Assembly (NCBI RefSeq): GCF_900105475.1
Contig: NZ_LT629777.1
Location: 5,518,001-5,582,000 of the forward strand
DNA: 64,000 nt
Reading direction: 5' to 3'
Source: Pseudomonas asplenii
Lineage (GTDB): Bacteria; Pseudomonadota; Gammaproteobacteria; Pseudomonadales; Pseudomonadaceae
Positions within the stretch are counted from its first letter, which is position 1, and every line of letters begins with the position of its first letter. A program made the translations under genes and the position numbers. Below the pieces are notes generated by a model. That model searched no databases. It was not told where the DNA came from and was given only the letters and a program-made list of their open reading frames with translations. Below, piece after piece: positions 17,034 through 25,417 of the stretch.

Positions 17034-17068
17034 GTGGCGAGCGGGCTTGTCGGGACGCCGCTCGCCAC
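17034..17068. repeat. REP-like palindrome
   Basis: GTGGCGAGCG (17034-17043) and CGCTCGCCAC (17059-17068) form a 10-bp perfect stem around GGCTTGTCGGGACGC. This is the REP type common between genes of fluorescent pseudomonads and lies 55 bp after sad. Confidence 0.7.
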
Positions 17069-17097
17069 CTGCGTGGCATCCTCCCCCCAAAATATCA

Positions 17098-17144
17098 TCT
17101 GATCCGTATTTTTATTCACTACCTGAATCTGTATCGGGATCAGA
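17098..17144. repeat. Long-loop inverted repeat
   Basis: TCTGATCC (17098-17105) and GGATCAGA (17137-17144) are perfect 8-bp arms about 31 bases apart, upstream of two tiny open frames. They may be an operator pair or a leader stem. Confidence 0.35.
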
Positions 17145-17204
17145 TTTCCCCTGACAATAAGTCACCGCCCGACGTCTCGGGCCGTGCTTGAGGGGAGAGT
17201 TCGA

Positions 17205-17252
17205 TATGACCCGGTTTTCGCTGCACCACAATTCCTTGGCTCAGGAGTCCTG
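17205..17252 (+). CDS. Possible 15-residue leader peptide
   Basis: A 15-codon frame (MTRFSLHHNSLAQES) with GAGGGGAG about 8 bases before its ATG. It stops 5 bases before the next tiny gene, whose ribosome site (CAGGAG) lies inside its last codons. That arrangement suggests translational coupling. A GCCCGA-cgtc-TCGGGC hairpin (17167-17182) precedes it. It may be a leader peptide or chance. Confidence 0.35.
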
Positions 17253-17257
17253 AAATC

Positions 17258-17341
17258 ATGGGCAAGATGGCAATTTTCCTCGGCGGTTTCCTGCTACTGA
17301 CTATCGGGATCGGCCTGCTGGCCACCATCTCGCCGATGTAA
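17258..17341 (+). CDS. Tiny single-span membrane protein
   Basis: A 27-residue frame, almost entirely one hydrophobic helix (MGKMAIFLGGFLLLTIGIGL, then LATISPM). A CAGGAG ribosome site stands 10-15 bases before ATG 17258. The positive N-terminus (Lys3) and hydrophobic core predict an inner-membrane span with its N-terminus inside. The gene is below the size most annotations accept. It lies alone between sad and the DUF4824 gene. Function is unknown; small spans like this often tune membrane enzymes or transporters. Confidence 0.65.
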   Translation: MGKMAIFLGGFLLLTIGIGLLATISPM

Positions 17342-17433
17342 ACGGCAGATGATGACTGCGTAGGTTGTCCGCATCAGGCGTGCAAAGGGTTGATCCCGCA
17401 GCGCACGCCTGATCATCGGCACCACCGGCCCCT

Positions 17434-18294
17434 TCACTCTGGATGAGGGGGCATCTGTTTTGGCGCCAGGTCGACGATCCAGGGTTCGAAGCGCTGGCCG
17501 AAGGCAACTGTCACGTTGAACCCGAACGTGCCATTCTCGCCCTCCTCGTAGCGTTGCCCTTTTATCTGCTGCCGGATCGGCTCCAGTATCGTCCTGAAGG
17601 CGGCAGGTACATTGATAGTCTCCGTAGCGACCTCACTGACGCGGCCCGTCAGCAGCCGTGGCCGGTTTTCATTACTGGCAAGAACCAGGGGGGCAATCCT
17701 GCCGGGAATGATCAGGTACCGAGTCGTATCCTCGTACTGTTTGCGTAATGCCTGGGCGTCCAGGCCAGCGTCAATCAGAAACAACCGACTGGCACTGTAC
17801 GACTCGATTGCCAGCGCTCGACGGGCTTCGGCCAAGCCGTTGTTCGAGGCCTCTAGCGCGATGGCTCGCGATAAGCGCGCCTGCGCCTTTTCAAGGGCTT
17901 GCTGATATGCGGGACCATTGAACTCGAAAACCAGGAACACCGGCCGGGAAATCCGCTTCAGGTAACTGTGGCTCCCGGACTGAATATCGGAGAGTTTCGA
18001 GAGATCGAACCCCAGGGCCGCCAGCTTCTCCTTGTTCAACCAGTCAGTCAGGCCTGCAGAGTCGGAGTTGCCATACTCTTGCGCATACAGACCCCGCAGA
18101 CGCAGGCGCAGCGCCAGACCGCTGTTGTCGGCGTCATTATCGTAAGGCAAGTACAATTCGCGCTGCGACAGACTCAACAACGCTTGCGGCGTCCCGCTGC
18201 GGTTATAGGCTACCCCGAGCAAAACCACCACCTGGGTGGCGAGAATCAACATCACGCCAGCAATCAATGTGTGACGGCTTGTCCACTTGCTCAT
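17434..18294 (-). CDS. DUF4824-type (GDYXXLXY) membrane-anchored protein
   Basis: A 286-residue protein with an N-terminal membrane anchor (about residues 8-30, LIAGVMLILATQVVVLLGVAYN). The remainder is extracytoplasmic, with features of the DUF4824/GDYxxLxY group: RELYLPYDND, LRLRGLYAQEY, PVFLVFEFNG and a VAFGQRFEPWI end. Its ATG overlaps the TGA of the upstream DUF2157 gene by four bases, so the two are translated together. In other genomes the same two types occur as a pair. No enzymatic motif is visible. Confidence 0.8.
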   Translation of the reverse strand: MSKWTSRHTLIAGVMLILATQVVVLLGVAYNRSGTPQALLSLSQRELYLPYDNDADNSGLALRLRLRGLYAQEYGNSDSAGLTDWLNKEKLAALGFDLSKLSDIQSGSHSYLKRISRPVFLVFEFNGPAYQQALEKAQARLSRAIALEASNNGLAEARRALAIESYSASRLFLIDAGLDAQALRKQYEDTTRYLIIPGRIAPLVLASNENRPRLLTGRVSEVATETINVPAAFRTILEPIRQQIKGQRYEEGENGTFGFNVTVAFGQRFEPWIVDLAPKQMPPHPE

Positions 18295-19358
18295 TGGGCA
18301 CCTCCGGACTGCAGCGCCCGCAGTTTCTTGAGCGCCACCAGCAGCAACACGGCAGCCAGGCCGACCAGGAAAAAGAACAAGTACTTGGGCAAGCTCTCCC
18401 ACCACCAGTCATAGAACTTGGTGAACAGGAAGATCACGAAGAAGGTCACGCCGGTGTTGACCACATCCGGCCAATGCCGGCGGACGCCAAGCCAGATTGT
18501 CGCCGCGCTGAGCAGGAAGCCCGCCACCTGATAGCCCTGGGCGATCCGCCTGGGGTCGAACGCCAGGTAACTGCCCTCTCCCCAATTGGCCAAGGCCAGC
18601 ACCGGCACCAACACGGCCAGGAGCGCCGACACCCGATAGGTCATCGCAAACCCCGGGAAGCGTCGCTGCGGCATGAACCGTGCGGCAAGAGCGAGCAACA
18701 CCGCTGCCGGAAAGAAGTTTTCCGGACTGCTTCCCAGGTCCAGCCAATACATCCCCGCCCAGGTCCCCACTCGCGCCGCCACAAAACCGGCCAGGCAGAC
18801 AATCGCCGCCAACAACAGCAGGCGCAGATTGCAGCTATAGGCGAGCAACAGGGCGAAGATCCCCCAGACAATGAAGGCCTTGTCGGAGGGGGTGATGTTG
18901 AAGATCTGTCCCAGCATGCTGACCGCGAGGACAAAACAGGCAAACGCCACCATGGCCGCCAGTTTGCTGAAGTAGCCACTGCTGTCGCGACCTTGCAGCC
19001 AGATCGTTGCGATAAAGGTCAGCAACGGTGCCAGCAGCAACGTAACGGTCTGGGCCACGGTCGAGAACGTACCCCAGAAACGGTAGAAGAGAAAAAACAC
19101 GCTGGCCGCCAATGCCAGCGCGCCAAGAAACGAGGTGATGCGCATGCCCATCGACAATTGCCGCGAGCGGCTGGTCAGGTCGATGTCGAAGGCACTGTGG
19201 TAGCTGGCGAGCAGCTCCTGGTGATGAGCCGTCAGACCATGCTGCTGCTCGGGGGACAACTGCAGCGCGCCTTCACGTTCGAGTCGTTCCAGTTCCAACT
19301 GGAACACTCGGATGTCGTCGGCGCGCTGCTGGGCTTCTGTCTGGGTCAGTACACTCAT
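18291..19358 (-). CDS. DUF2157-type multi-span membrane protein
   Basis: A 355-residue integral membrane protein. A soluble N-terminal DUF2157-like helical part (residues 1-75, with FQLELERLEREGALQLSPEQ) is followed by about nine or ten hydrophobic spans (for example ITSFLGALALAASVFFLFY, LLLLAAIVCLAGFVAA, YLFFFLVGLAAVLLLVAL). It is cotranslated with the following DUF4824 gene through an ATGA overlap. Function is unknown; the pair may form one membrane complex. Start chosen at 19358 (MSVLTQTEAQ); an in-frame ATG 12 bases upstream is also possible. Confidence 0.82.
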   Translation of the reverse strand: MSVLTQTEAQQRADDIRVFQLELERLEREGALQLSPEQQHGLTAHHQELLASYHSAFDIDLTSRSRQLSMGMRITSFLGALALAASVFFLFYRFWGTFSTVAQTVTLLLAPLLTFIATIWLQGRDSSGYFSKLAAMVAFACFVLAVSMLGQIFNITPSDKAFIVWGIFALLLAYSCNLRLLLLAAIVCLAGFVAARVGTWAGMYWLDLGSSPENFFPAAVLLALAARFMPQRRFPGFAMTYRVSALLAVLVPVLALANWGEGSYLAFDPRRIAQGYQVAGFLLSAATIWLGVRRHWPDVVNTGVTFFVIFLFTKFYDWWWESLPKYLFFFLVGLAAVLLLVALKKLRALQSGGAQ

Positions 19359-19483
19359 TGGGCATTCCATTGTCCGGGGGCGAGTCCGATAGAGCGCTCG
19401 CTGCCCCAAGTGCCAATGCTATGCCCAATCCCACTCCAGAGCGACCCGTTCCTTGCTCCCCCTGAAGCCACACCTGCCAAAGT

Positions 19484-19510
19484 GGCAAGCGGGCTCACCA
19501 CAAAGGGGGG
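19484..19510 (-). repeat. REP-like element
   Basis: Read on the minus strand this stretch gives TTTGTGGTGAGCCCGCTTGC followed by CACTTTGG, the REP form with an inner GCTTGC core. It lies between metE and the DUF2157 gene. Confidence 0.55.
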
Positions 19511-19526
19511 GATGGCGCCGGGATAC

Positions 19527-21815
19527 TCAGGCCAGCTCGCTACGCAACTGGCGCGCAGCACTCACCATGTGCACCAGCGCCGCCTCGGTTTCCGGCCAGC
19601 CGCGGGTTTTCAGGCCGCAGTCCGGGTTGACCCACAAACGCTCGGCCGGAATTCGCTGGGCGGCCTTGCGCAGCAGGTTGGCCATCTCGGAAACGTCCGG
19701 TACCCGTGGCGAGTGAATGTCGTAGACACCCGGGCCAATCTCGTTCGGGTAGGCGAAGGCTTCGAAGGCGTCCAACAGCTCCATGTCCGAGCGCGAGGTT
19801 TCGATGGTGATCACGTCCGCATCCATGGCGGCGATGGACTCGATCACATCGTTGAACTCGCTGTAGCACATGTGCGTGTGGATCTGGGTCTCGTCACTCA
19901 CACCGCCCGCGCACAGACGGAAGACTTCGGTTGCCCAGTCCAGATAGTGCTGCCACTGGGCCTTGCGCAGCGGCAAGCCTTCGCGCAAGGCCGCTTCGTC
20001 GATCTGCACGATCCTGATTCCGGCCGCTTCCAGGTCCAGCACCTCGTCACGGATCGCCAGCGCCAATTGGCGGGCCTGCACTTCGCGGGTCACATCCTCA
20101 CGGGGGAAGGACCACATCAGCATGGTCACGGGACCGGTGAGCATGCCCTTCATGACCTTGTCGGTCAGGCCTTGGGCGTACTGGATCCACTCCACGGTCA
20201 TGGCTTGCGGACGGCTCAGGTCACCAAAGATCAGCGCCGGTTTCACACAACGCGAACCATAGCTCTGGACCCAGCCGAAACGGCTGAACGCATAGCCATC
20301 CAGTTGCTCGGCAAAGTACTCCACCATGTCGTTACGCTCGGCTTCACCGTGCACCAGCACATCCAGTCCCAGGTTCTCCTGGATCTGCACGGCATGGCGG
20401 ATCTCGCTCTGCATTGCCTCGACATAATCGGACTCGGTCAGCCGGCCCTGCTTGAACGACTGGCGAGCCAGGCGGATGGCGGCGGTCTGCGGAAACGAGC
20501 CAATGGTGGTGGTCGGGAACAATGGCAGGTTCAGACCCGCGCGCTGTTTCTCGATACGACTGGCGAATGGCGACTGGCGCTGGCTGTCCCGGGCGCTAAT
20601 GGCCGCCACCCGGGCCTGCACGGCCGGTTTGTGAATACGGGGCGAGGCGGCGCGGCTGGCCTGCACGGCACGGCTGTCGGCCAGGGCCTTCTGCACCTCC
20701 GCCGCTTGCGGTTCATTCACCGCCCGGGTCAGCACGGCAATTTCTTCACACTTCTGCACGGCGAAGGCCAGCCAGCTTTTCAACTCGCCATCGAGCTGGT
20801 CTTCACGCGCCAGGTCAACCGGGCTGTGCAGCAGCGAACAGGAAGGTGCCACCCACAGGCGATCGCCCAACCGCTCATGAGCGTGCTGCAATACAGCCAG
20901 GGCTTTTTCCAGATCGCAGCGCCAGACGTTACGGCCATTGACCACGCCCAGGGACAGGATCTTGTAGGCCGGCAGGCGGTCGAGAATGGTCGGGTACTGG
21001 TCCGGGGCACGCACCAGGTCGATATGCAGACCATCGACCGGCAGGTTGGCGGCCAGGCCAAGGTTCTCCTCCAGGCCGCCAAAGTAGGTGGCGACCAGCT
21101 TCTTCAACGGGTCGCGCTGAATCAGGTTGTAGGCCCGCTCGAAGGCGTTCTTCCACTCTTGCGGCAGGTCGAGGACCAGGATCGGCTCATCGATCTGCAC
21201 CCATTCCACGCCCTGCTCGGCCAGGCGCTGGAAGATCTGGCCGTATAACGGCAACAGGCGATCGAGCAGGTCGAGCTTGTTGAAGTCACCGCCCTTGGCC
21301 TTGCCCAGCCACAGATAGGTCAGCGGACCGATCACCACCGGCTTGACCTGATGGCCCTGGGCACGGGCTTCGGCGACCTCCTCGAACAGTTGCTCCCAGC
21401 CTAGCTGGAAAGACTGGTCGGCACTGAATTCGGGGACCAGATAGTGGTAGTTGGTGTCGAACCACTTGGTCATTTCCTGGGCGTGAGCACCGCCACAGCA
21501 ACTGTCGCTGACACCACGGGCCATGCCGAACAGAGTCTGCAGGGTGGCCTTGCCATCGTGGGGACGAAAACGCTCGGGGATCACGCCGAACATCAGCGAA
21601 TGGGTGAGTACCTGGTCGTACCAGGCGAAGTCACCGACCGGCAGCAGCTCGATCCCGGCCTGTTTCTGCAGGTTCCAGTGGGCCTTGCGCAGCTCGGCGC
21701 CCACGGCGCGCAGGCCGGCCTCGTTCAATTCGCCCTTCCAGAAAGCTTCCTGTGCCTTCTTCAGTTCGCGGTCGCGGCCAATGCGCGGAAATCCAAGGGA
21801 ATGGGCCAAAGCCAT
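19527..21815 (-). CDS. metE: Cobalamin-independent methionine synthase
   Basis: A 762-residue MetE, the usual length. It transfers the methyl group of 5-methyltetrahydropteroyltriglutamate to homocysteine. The N-terminal barrel begins [19 protein letters not shown], and the linker is near residues 390-410. The catalytic C-terminal barrel has [24 protein letters not shown], the zinc ligands in HTHMCYSEF, and the Cys of [14 protein letters not shown] 21815 has AGGAG 8-10 bases before it. A TGAG-N5-CTCA site 50 bp upstream resembles a MetR site; no metR is adjacent. Confidence 0.96.
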   Translation of the reverse strand: MALAHSLGFPRIGRDRELKKAQEAFWKGELNEAGLRAVGAELRKAHWNLQKQAGIELLPVGDFAWYDQVLTHSLMFGVIPERFRPHDGKATLQTLFGMARGVSDSCCGGAHAQEMTKWFDTNYHYLVPEFSADQSFQLGWEQLFEEVAEARAQGHQVKPVVIGPLTYLWLGKAKGGDFNKLDLLDRLLPLYGQIFQRLAEQGVEWVQIDEPILVLDLPQEWKNAFERAYNLIQRDPLKKLVATYFGGLEENLGLAANLPVDGLHIDLVRAPDQYPTILDRLPAYKILSLGVVNGRNVWRCDLEKALAVLQHAHERLGDRLWVAPSCSLLHSPVDLAREDQLDGELKSWLAFAVQKCEEIAVLTRAVNEPQAAEVQKALADSRAVQASRAASPRIHKPAVQARVAAISARDSQRQSPFASRIEKQRAGLNLPLFPTTTIGSFPQTAAIRLARQSFKQGRLTESDYVEAMQSEIRHAVQIQENLGLDVLVHGEAERNDMVEYFAEQLDGYAFSRFGWVQSYGSRCVKPALIFGDLSRPQAMTVEWIQYAQGLTDKVMKGMLTGPVTMLMWSFPREDVTREVQARQLALAIRDEVLDLEAAGIRIVQIDEAALREGLPLRKAQWQHYLDWATEVFRLCAGGVSDETQIHTHMCYSEFNDVIESIAAMDADVITIETSRSDMELLDAFEAFAYPNEIGPGVYDIHSPRVPDVSEMANLLRKAAQRIPAERLWVNPDCGLKTRGWPETEAALVHMVSAARQLRSELA

Positions 21816-21867
21816 GACAAAAACTCCTGTGTGTTGATGGGAGCTATTGTCGGCATTTGCTACGTTG

Positions 21868-21880
21868 TGAGACAAACTCA
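21868..21880. promoter_or_regulatory. Candidate MetR-type site upstream of metE
   Basis: TGAGACAAACTCA is a perfect 4-bp dyad with a 5-base spacer. It has the architecture of the MetR consensus TGAA-N5-TTCA with one change per half. It lies 53 bp before the metE start. Confidence 0.4.
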
Positions 21881-22107
21881 TTTTAATCTTGATGATCGAG
21901 AGTTTTACTCATGCAGCATATATAACCATCCCCGCCAGTTCGTCGCCGTCGGCGAGGTAAAGACGCCTCGGCTCACAGTGCCTCCGGCAGATCGAAGCCA
22001 GGATCAGGGACGACCGGTGGCGTATAAACCTCGCTACCGCCCTGTTCCAAGGCGAGCCGCTGACGGCGCCATTGAGTGCCTCTTCAAGCTCTGAAGGGGG
22101 GTGAACG

Positions 22108-22731
22108 TCATGGCATACCGTTTCGGCCATACAGGCGGAAGCCGGCACGCTGGCTCAGGCGCTCGTAATAGGCACTGACCGCGGGAAAATCCGGGTGAGC
22201 CAGCGGCGTTTCAAACCAGCGATTCACCGACAGCCCGATCGGGATGTCAGCCAGGGAGAACTCGCGCCCGCTGACGTACGCACCCGTGGTGTCGAGTTGC
22301 CTTTCCAGAATTGCCATGTGCCTGGTCCATTGGCGGCACCCTTCTGCCAGCGCCTCAGGGTCCTGATGGGCAGCGCTTTGCCTGATCAGCGACAGGAAGG
22401 CATAACCCCAGGACTTGTTGAAGTCGGTGGCCTGCCAGTCCATCCATTGATCCACACGAGCCCTGGCCTTTGCGTCGGCGGGATACAGATGCAAGGCATT
22501 GGTCCGGTTCGCCAGATACCGGATGATCGTGTTGGACTCCCACAACACGAAGCCATCGTCATCTATCAGCGGCACCATCGCGTTGGGATTCAGTGCCATG
22601 AATTCGGCAGTGCCGGTATCCCTGAAACCCGAGCCCCAGTCCTGGCGCTCGAAAGGGATCTGCAACTCGGCACAGGTCCAGAGCACCTTGCGAACATTGA
22701 TCGATGAGGCTTTACCCAATATCTGCAGCAT
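22108..22731 (-). CDS. Glutathione S-transferase family protein
   Basis: A 207-residue GST. The N-terminal thioredoxin-like domain has [18 protein letters not shown] with a probable catalytic Ser near residue 9-10, then [29 protein letters not shown], which holds the cis-Pro and Glu-Ser glutathione contacts. The all-helical C-terminal domain covers residues 90-207 ([15 protein letters not shown]). ATG 22731 follows AAGGAG. It stands alone; conjugation or peroxide reduction is possible, and the substrate is unknown. Confidence 0.88.
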   Translation of the reverse strand: MLQILGKASSINVRKVLWTCAELQIPFERQDWGSGFRDTGTAEFMALNPNAMVPLIDDDGFVLWESNTIIRYLANRTNALHLYPADAKARARVDQWMDWQATDFNKSWGYAFLSLIRQSAAHQDPEALAEGCRQWTRHMAILERQLDTTGAYVSGREFSLADIPIGLSVNRWFETPLAHPDFPAVSAYYERLSQRAGFRLYGRNGMP

Positions 22732-23139
22732 TTCATCTCCTTATGACCAGGGCATGCAGACGCCATATCTGTCGACATTATCCCTACAAGAACGAAACAT
22801 TAAACGACAGCGGTCATTTGACTCAAGAACTGTTTAAAAGAATTGCCCAGACCTTCATGGCAGGCTATTTTGTCCGACAGACGCAGGAATTTTCTGGCAT
22901 CCATTCAATCCAAATCAACAAGTCGTCACGACAATAGTTGAATCGATCTCGTTATTAATCTCCGACGTTCTTGGCCGGCGAAAACACCTGCCCGAAAGGG
23001 CGGGTATACAAGGCTGGGTGCGTGGTTTTAAATCCAGTGCCATGTCATTGCTGTCGACAACTAAGCATGGACACGAAATTTTACAGCAATTAAAACTTCC
23101 CACCTACATAAGCCACAGATCACGACAGGAGTTTGATCA
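22732..23139. other. Intergenic region between GST and phzF-like genes
   Basis: About 400 bases between divergent genes without a supportable gene. It is more AT-rich than its surroundings. A hairpin CCTGCCC-gaaa-GGGCGGG lies at 22988-23005. The promoters of both genes must lie here; no operator is clear. Confidence 0.5.
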
Positions 23140-23919
23140 ATGCAGGTCGCCATCTATCAGGTTGATGCCTTTGCTTCCCAAGTCTTTTCCGGCAATCCCG
23201 CGGCTGTTTGTCCACTGGATCACTGGCTGGCAGACGAACACCTGTATGCCATTGCTGCCGAAAACAATCTTTCGGAAACCGCCTACTTCGTCAAACAGGG
23301 CGATATCTATGAACTGAGATGGTTTACTCCATTGATCGAGGTTGAACTATGCGGGCATGCGACATTGGCGGCCGCCTGGGTCATCTTGAACAAGCTGGGC
23401 GTCAACGCTGACGTTTTAAGGTTTTCGACCCGCAGCGGGGAACTGCGCGTGCGTCGTGGCACGAGTGGGCTGACCCTGGATTTTCCGGCGAAAACCCCAG
23501 AACCCTGCACACCGCCCCCTGCCCTGTTGCCTGCATTGGGCCTGGACTCGGCAGAGGTCTTCGCGACAGACGATTTCATCGTCGTCGTGCCGGACGAGAA
23601 AATCGTGGAACAATTGACACCGGACTTCGCCCGTCTGAAAGGTCTGCCGTTGCGGGGTGTGGCCGTCACGGCCCGGGGCAGCGGGTTTGATTTTGTCTCT
23701 CGGTGGTTCGGCCCGAATGTCGGGGTGAATGAAGACCCGGTGACAGGCTCAGCCCATACTTCGCTGATGCCCTACTGGTCAGGCGTATTGGACAAGCCGG
23801 TGTTGACGGCTCAACAGGGCGGCCTGCGAAAAGGCCAATTACACTGCGAAATGGCTGGCAATCGGGTGCTGATAACCGGTGAGTCGGTGCTGTACATGGT
23901 GGGAGAAATCACGCTTTAG
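23140..23919 (+). CDS. PhzF-family isomerase-like protein
   Basis: A 259-residue member of the PhzF/diaminopimelate-epimerase-fold family. Family marks are QVDAFASQVFSGNPAAVCPL at the start, ENNLSETAYF with the catalytic-type Glu46, ELCGHATLAAAWV, and the second-half GVNEDPVTGSAHTSLMPYW. True PhzF isomerises a phenazine precursor, but there are no other phz genes here, so another isomerase role is likely. ATG 23140 follows ACAGGAG. It converges on the luxR gene across a shared terminator and may belong to the quorum-sensing neighbourhood only by position. Confidence 0.88.
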   Translation: MQVAIYQVDAFASQVFSGNPAAVCPLDHWLADEHLYAIAAENNLSETAYFVKQGDIYELRWFTPLIEVELCGHATLAAAWVILNKLGVNADVLRFSTRSGELRVRRGTSGLTLDFPAKTPEPCTPPPALLPALGLDSAEVFATDDFIVVVPDEKIVEQLTPDFARLKGLPLRGVAVTARGSGFDFVSRWFGPNVGVNEDPVTGSAHTSLMPYWSGVLDKPVLTAQQGGLRKGQLHCEMAGNRVLITGESVLYMVGEITL

Positions 23920-23938
23920 CGTTAGAACGACGCGCAGT

Positions 23939-23970
23939 GCTTGAGAAACACGCTCGCGTATTTCTCAAGC
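23939..23970. terminator. Bidirectional terminator between phzF-like gene and luxR
   Basis: GCTTGAGAAA and TTTCTCAAGC are perfect 10-bp arms around a 12-base loop. The stem sits between the converging gene ends, with A/T-rich arms that would give U-rich RNA in both directions. Confidence 0.65.
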
Positions 23971-24014
23971 GATCAACCTGGATTCCCCGCCAGTGGTTCA
24001 GTTGCCGCGCCCGG

Positions 24015-24728
24015 TCATTGAAGCATGCCCAAGGCATAAGCCTTCATGGCCGCCTCGACCTTGTTACTGGAATGCAACTTGCGCATGGCATTGACGAGGT
24101 GGAATTTCACTGTTCGCTCATCAATGGACAGAATCAACCCCGTCTCGGTATAGGTCTTTCCCGTTGCCGACCACTTCAAGGTCTCCACTTCCCTGACAGT
24201 GAGGGTTGCCGCAATTTCAGGGATGTAGTTGGGTGCAATGAAATTGAGCATGGTGGAATGCGCAATATGAGAAATCCAGAGCAGCTTGGTTTCCTTCTCG
24301 TTGAACTCCAGTGATGTGATCGGACTGGCAGATCTGACCAGAGAGAGCATCCCCATTGTGTCGTGCTTGGCCCGAGACGGCGTACACCAGCCATGGACGA
24401 GTTGATAATACTTGGCGTCCTCCCAGAAATGAAGATGCTCGGTGAATGCATCCGCAGACCAGCAGAGGGGCCGGTGCTCCGTCAGTCCATGTTTCACCGT
24501 CTGGTCGATACTGAAGTAGTTATTATCGATATACGCGCTCTCCCAAGCGGGAGAGTAGTTGGACGACAGGTGAAATTTCGGGCTGGAAATGGGTAAGGGA
24601 AAACGAAGACCCAAGGAATACTGCTCAAACTCAAAGGAACGAATTATTTTCTCAAGCAACAGCAGAAACTCCTCTTCCGTTTTCGCCTCCGCAAATAGCG
24701 ACAGATAGTGTTCACGCCAATCAGACAT
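24015..24728 (-). CDS. LuxR-type acyl-homoserine-lactone receptor
   Basis: A 237-residue quorum-sensing regulator. The autoinducer-binding domain has Trp62, Tyr66 and Asp75 in PAWESAYIDNNYFSIDQTV and Trp90 in PLCWS, matching the conserved W-Y-D-W set; the usual Asp-Pro is Asp-Gln here. The GerE-type helix-turn-helix is at the end (LTVREVETLKWSATGKTYTETGLILSI, then TVKFHLVNAMRKL). It binds an AHL and controls the linked operon. It is divergent from the rsaM-like gene, and a perfect 18-bp palindrome lies 39 bp before its start. Confidence 0.9.
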   Translation of the reverse strand: MSDWREHYLSLFAEAKTEEEFLLLLEKIIRSFEFEQYSLGLRFPLPISSPKFHLSSNYSPAWESAYIDNNYFSIDQTVKHGLTEHRPLCWSADAFTEHLHFWEDAKYYQLVHGWCTPSRAKHDTMGMLSLVRSASPITSLEFNEKETKLLWISHIAHSTMLNFIAPNYIPEIAATLTVREVETLKWSATGKTYTETGLILSIDERTVKFHLVNAMRKLHSSNKVEAAMKAYALGMLQ

Positions 24729-24767
24729 ATATATTTACCATGAGTGAGGATGCAAGGGATAGCCCCG

Positions 24768-24785
24768 ACTCCAATGCATTGGAGT
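24768..24785. promoter_or_regulatory. lux-box-like perfect palindrome
   Basis: ACTCCAATGCATTGGAGT is an 18-bp perfect inverted repeat in the luxR/rsaM intergenic region. It is 39 bp from the luxR start and 68 bp from the rsaM-like start. Length and position fit the binding site of a LuxR dimer, although the half-site differs from the Vibrio and TraR boxes. Confidence 0.65.
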
Positions 24786-24853
24786 TTGGATATCAGGACG
24801 TGCGGGGAATCTATTTGAGAAAACAAAACCAACAATCAAGCAGAGCAATTCAC

Positions 24854-25243
24854 ATGCAATCACTCGCCCCAGACCAGCTGGTACGCCTGTCTTACCCGGA
24901 ATTGATTGACTTGTCGTTTCAGCCTTATCTTGCTTGGATCGACACAAGCCTGACTGCCGAATTAAAAGAATTCGGGCTGCCTGTTGCATATGCTGGCTAC
25001 AGTGAATGGGAGTGCCAGGACTCCGCACCAAAACTGAGCATTAGTTGGAATTGGTTTAAGGAAGCTTTTTCTGGAAAAGTCCTTATAGCACCGGGAGGAA
25101 TCAGTTGCAACATCATGTTACGTTCTCCCCGAGGTTATGACCTGGGGCCCGACATGACCCAACAACTGTTACTTGTCTGGATATCCAGGCAGGGTTTGGA
25201 GTGCAAGCTGCCAGCAGGCTTAATGTTCGATCGTGAGAGTTGA
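24854..25243 (+). CDS. RsaM-like (DUF4902-type) quorum-sensing modulator
   Basis: A 129-residue protein located between divergent luxR and luxI, the place held by rsaM in Burkholderia cepI/R and Pseudomonas fuscovaginae pfvI/R loci. Visible stretches are LVRLSYPELIDLSFQPYLAWIDTSL, YAGYSEWE and ISWNWFKEA. RsaM proteins have no DNA-binding motif yet strongly lower AHL production. I chose ATG 24854; an earlier in-frame ATG at 24740 would place the palindrome inside the gene. No strong ribosome site is seen at either. The family call rests on position plus partial resemblance. Confidence 0.7.
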   Translation: MQSLAPDQLVRLSYPELIDLSFQPYLAWIDTSLTAELKEFGLPVAYAGYSEWECQDSAPKLSISWNWFKEAFSGKVLIAPGGISCNIMLRSPRGYDLGPDMTQQLLLVWISRQGLECKLPAGLMFDRES

Positions 25244-25339
25244 TATTAATCAGAACGACAGAACATCCCGCGATGCACGCTATCGTACTGAAGAGAATAG
25301 AAAGGCACCAAAAAGAGGCAGCAAAGATGGCACTATAGA

Positions 25340-25367
25340 AGCTGCCCTTTTGGGCAGCTATTCTTTT
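25340..25367 (+). terminator. Intrinsic terminator between rsaM-like gene and luxI
   Basis: AGCTGCCC-tttt-GGGCAGCT is an 8-bp perfect stem followed by ATTCTTTT. It ends 50 bases before the chosen luxI start, so luxI needs readthrough or a promoter overlapping this hairpin. Confidence 0.75.
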
Positions 25368-25417
25368 GCACAACCATGACTTCTAATTCGGGGAACTGGA
25401 TTGGACGCTGGTGTGGA

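Noticed and set aside
18267..21248. A 993-codon open frame on the plus strand antisense to metE and the DUF2157 gene
   Set aside because: It is the mirror of high-GC coding sequence on the other strand; its translation is His/Gln/Arg-rich, has no domain, and both genes beneath it are certain.
21816..22107. Cobalamin riboswitch or divergent metR upstream of metE
   Set aside because: No B12-box-like sequence was recognised and no LysR-type frame is present; only a short MetR-like dyad is supportable.
21909..22148. A 79-codon minus-strand frame between metE and the GST gene
   Set aside because: Overlaps the GST gene end, lacks a ribosome site and shows no domain.
23140..23919. Calling the PhzF-like gene part of a phenazine cluster
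   Set aside because: No other phz genes are nearby and PhzF relatives commonly stand alone.
24740..24853. Upstream start for the rsaM-like gene at ATG 24740
   Set aside because: It would put the perfect 18-bp palindrome inside coding sequence and add a polar segment with no family resemblance; ATG 24854 is preferred, though neither has a strong ribosome site.
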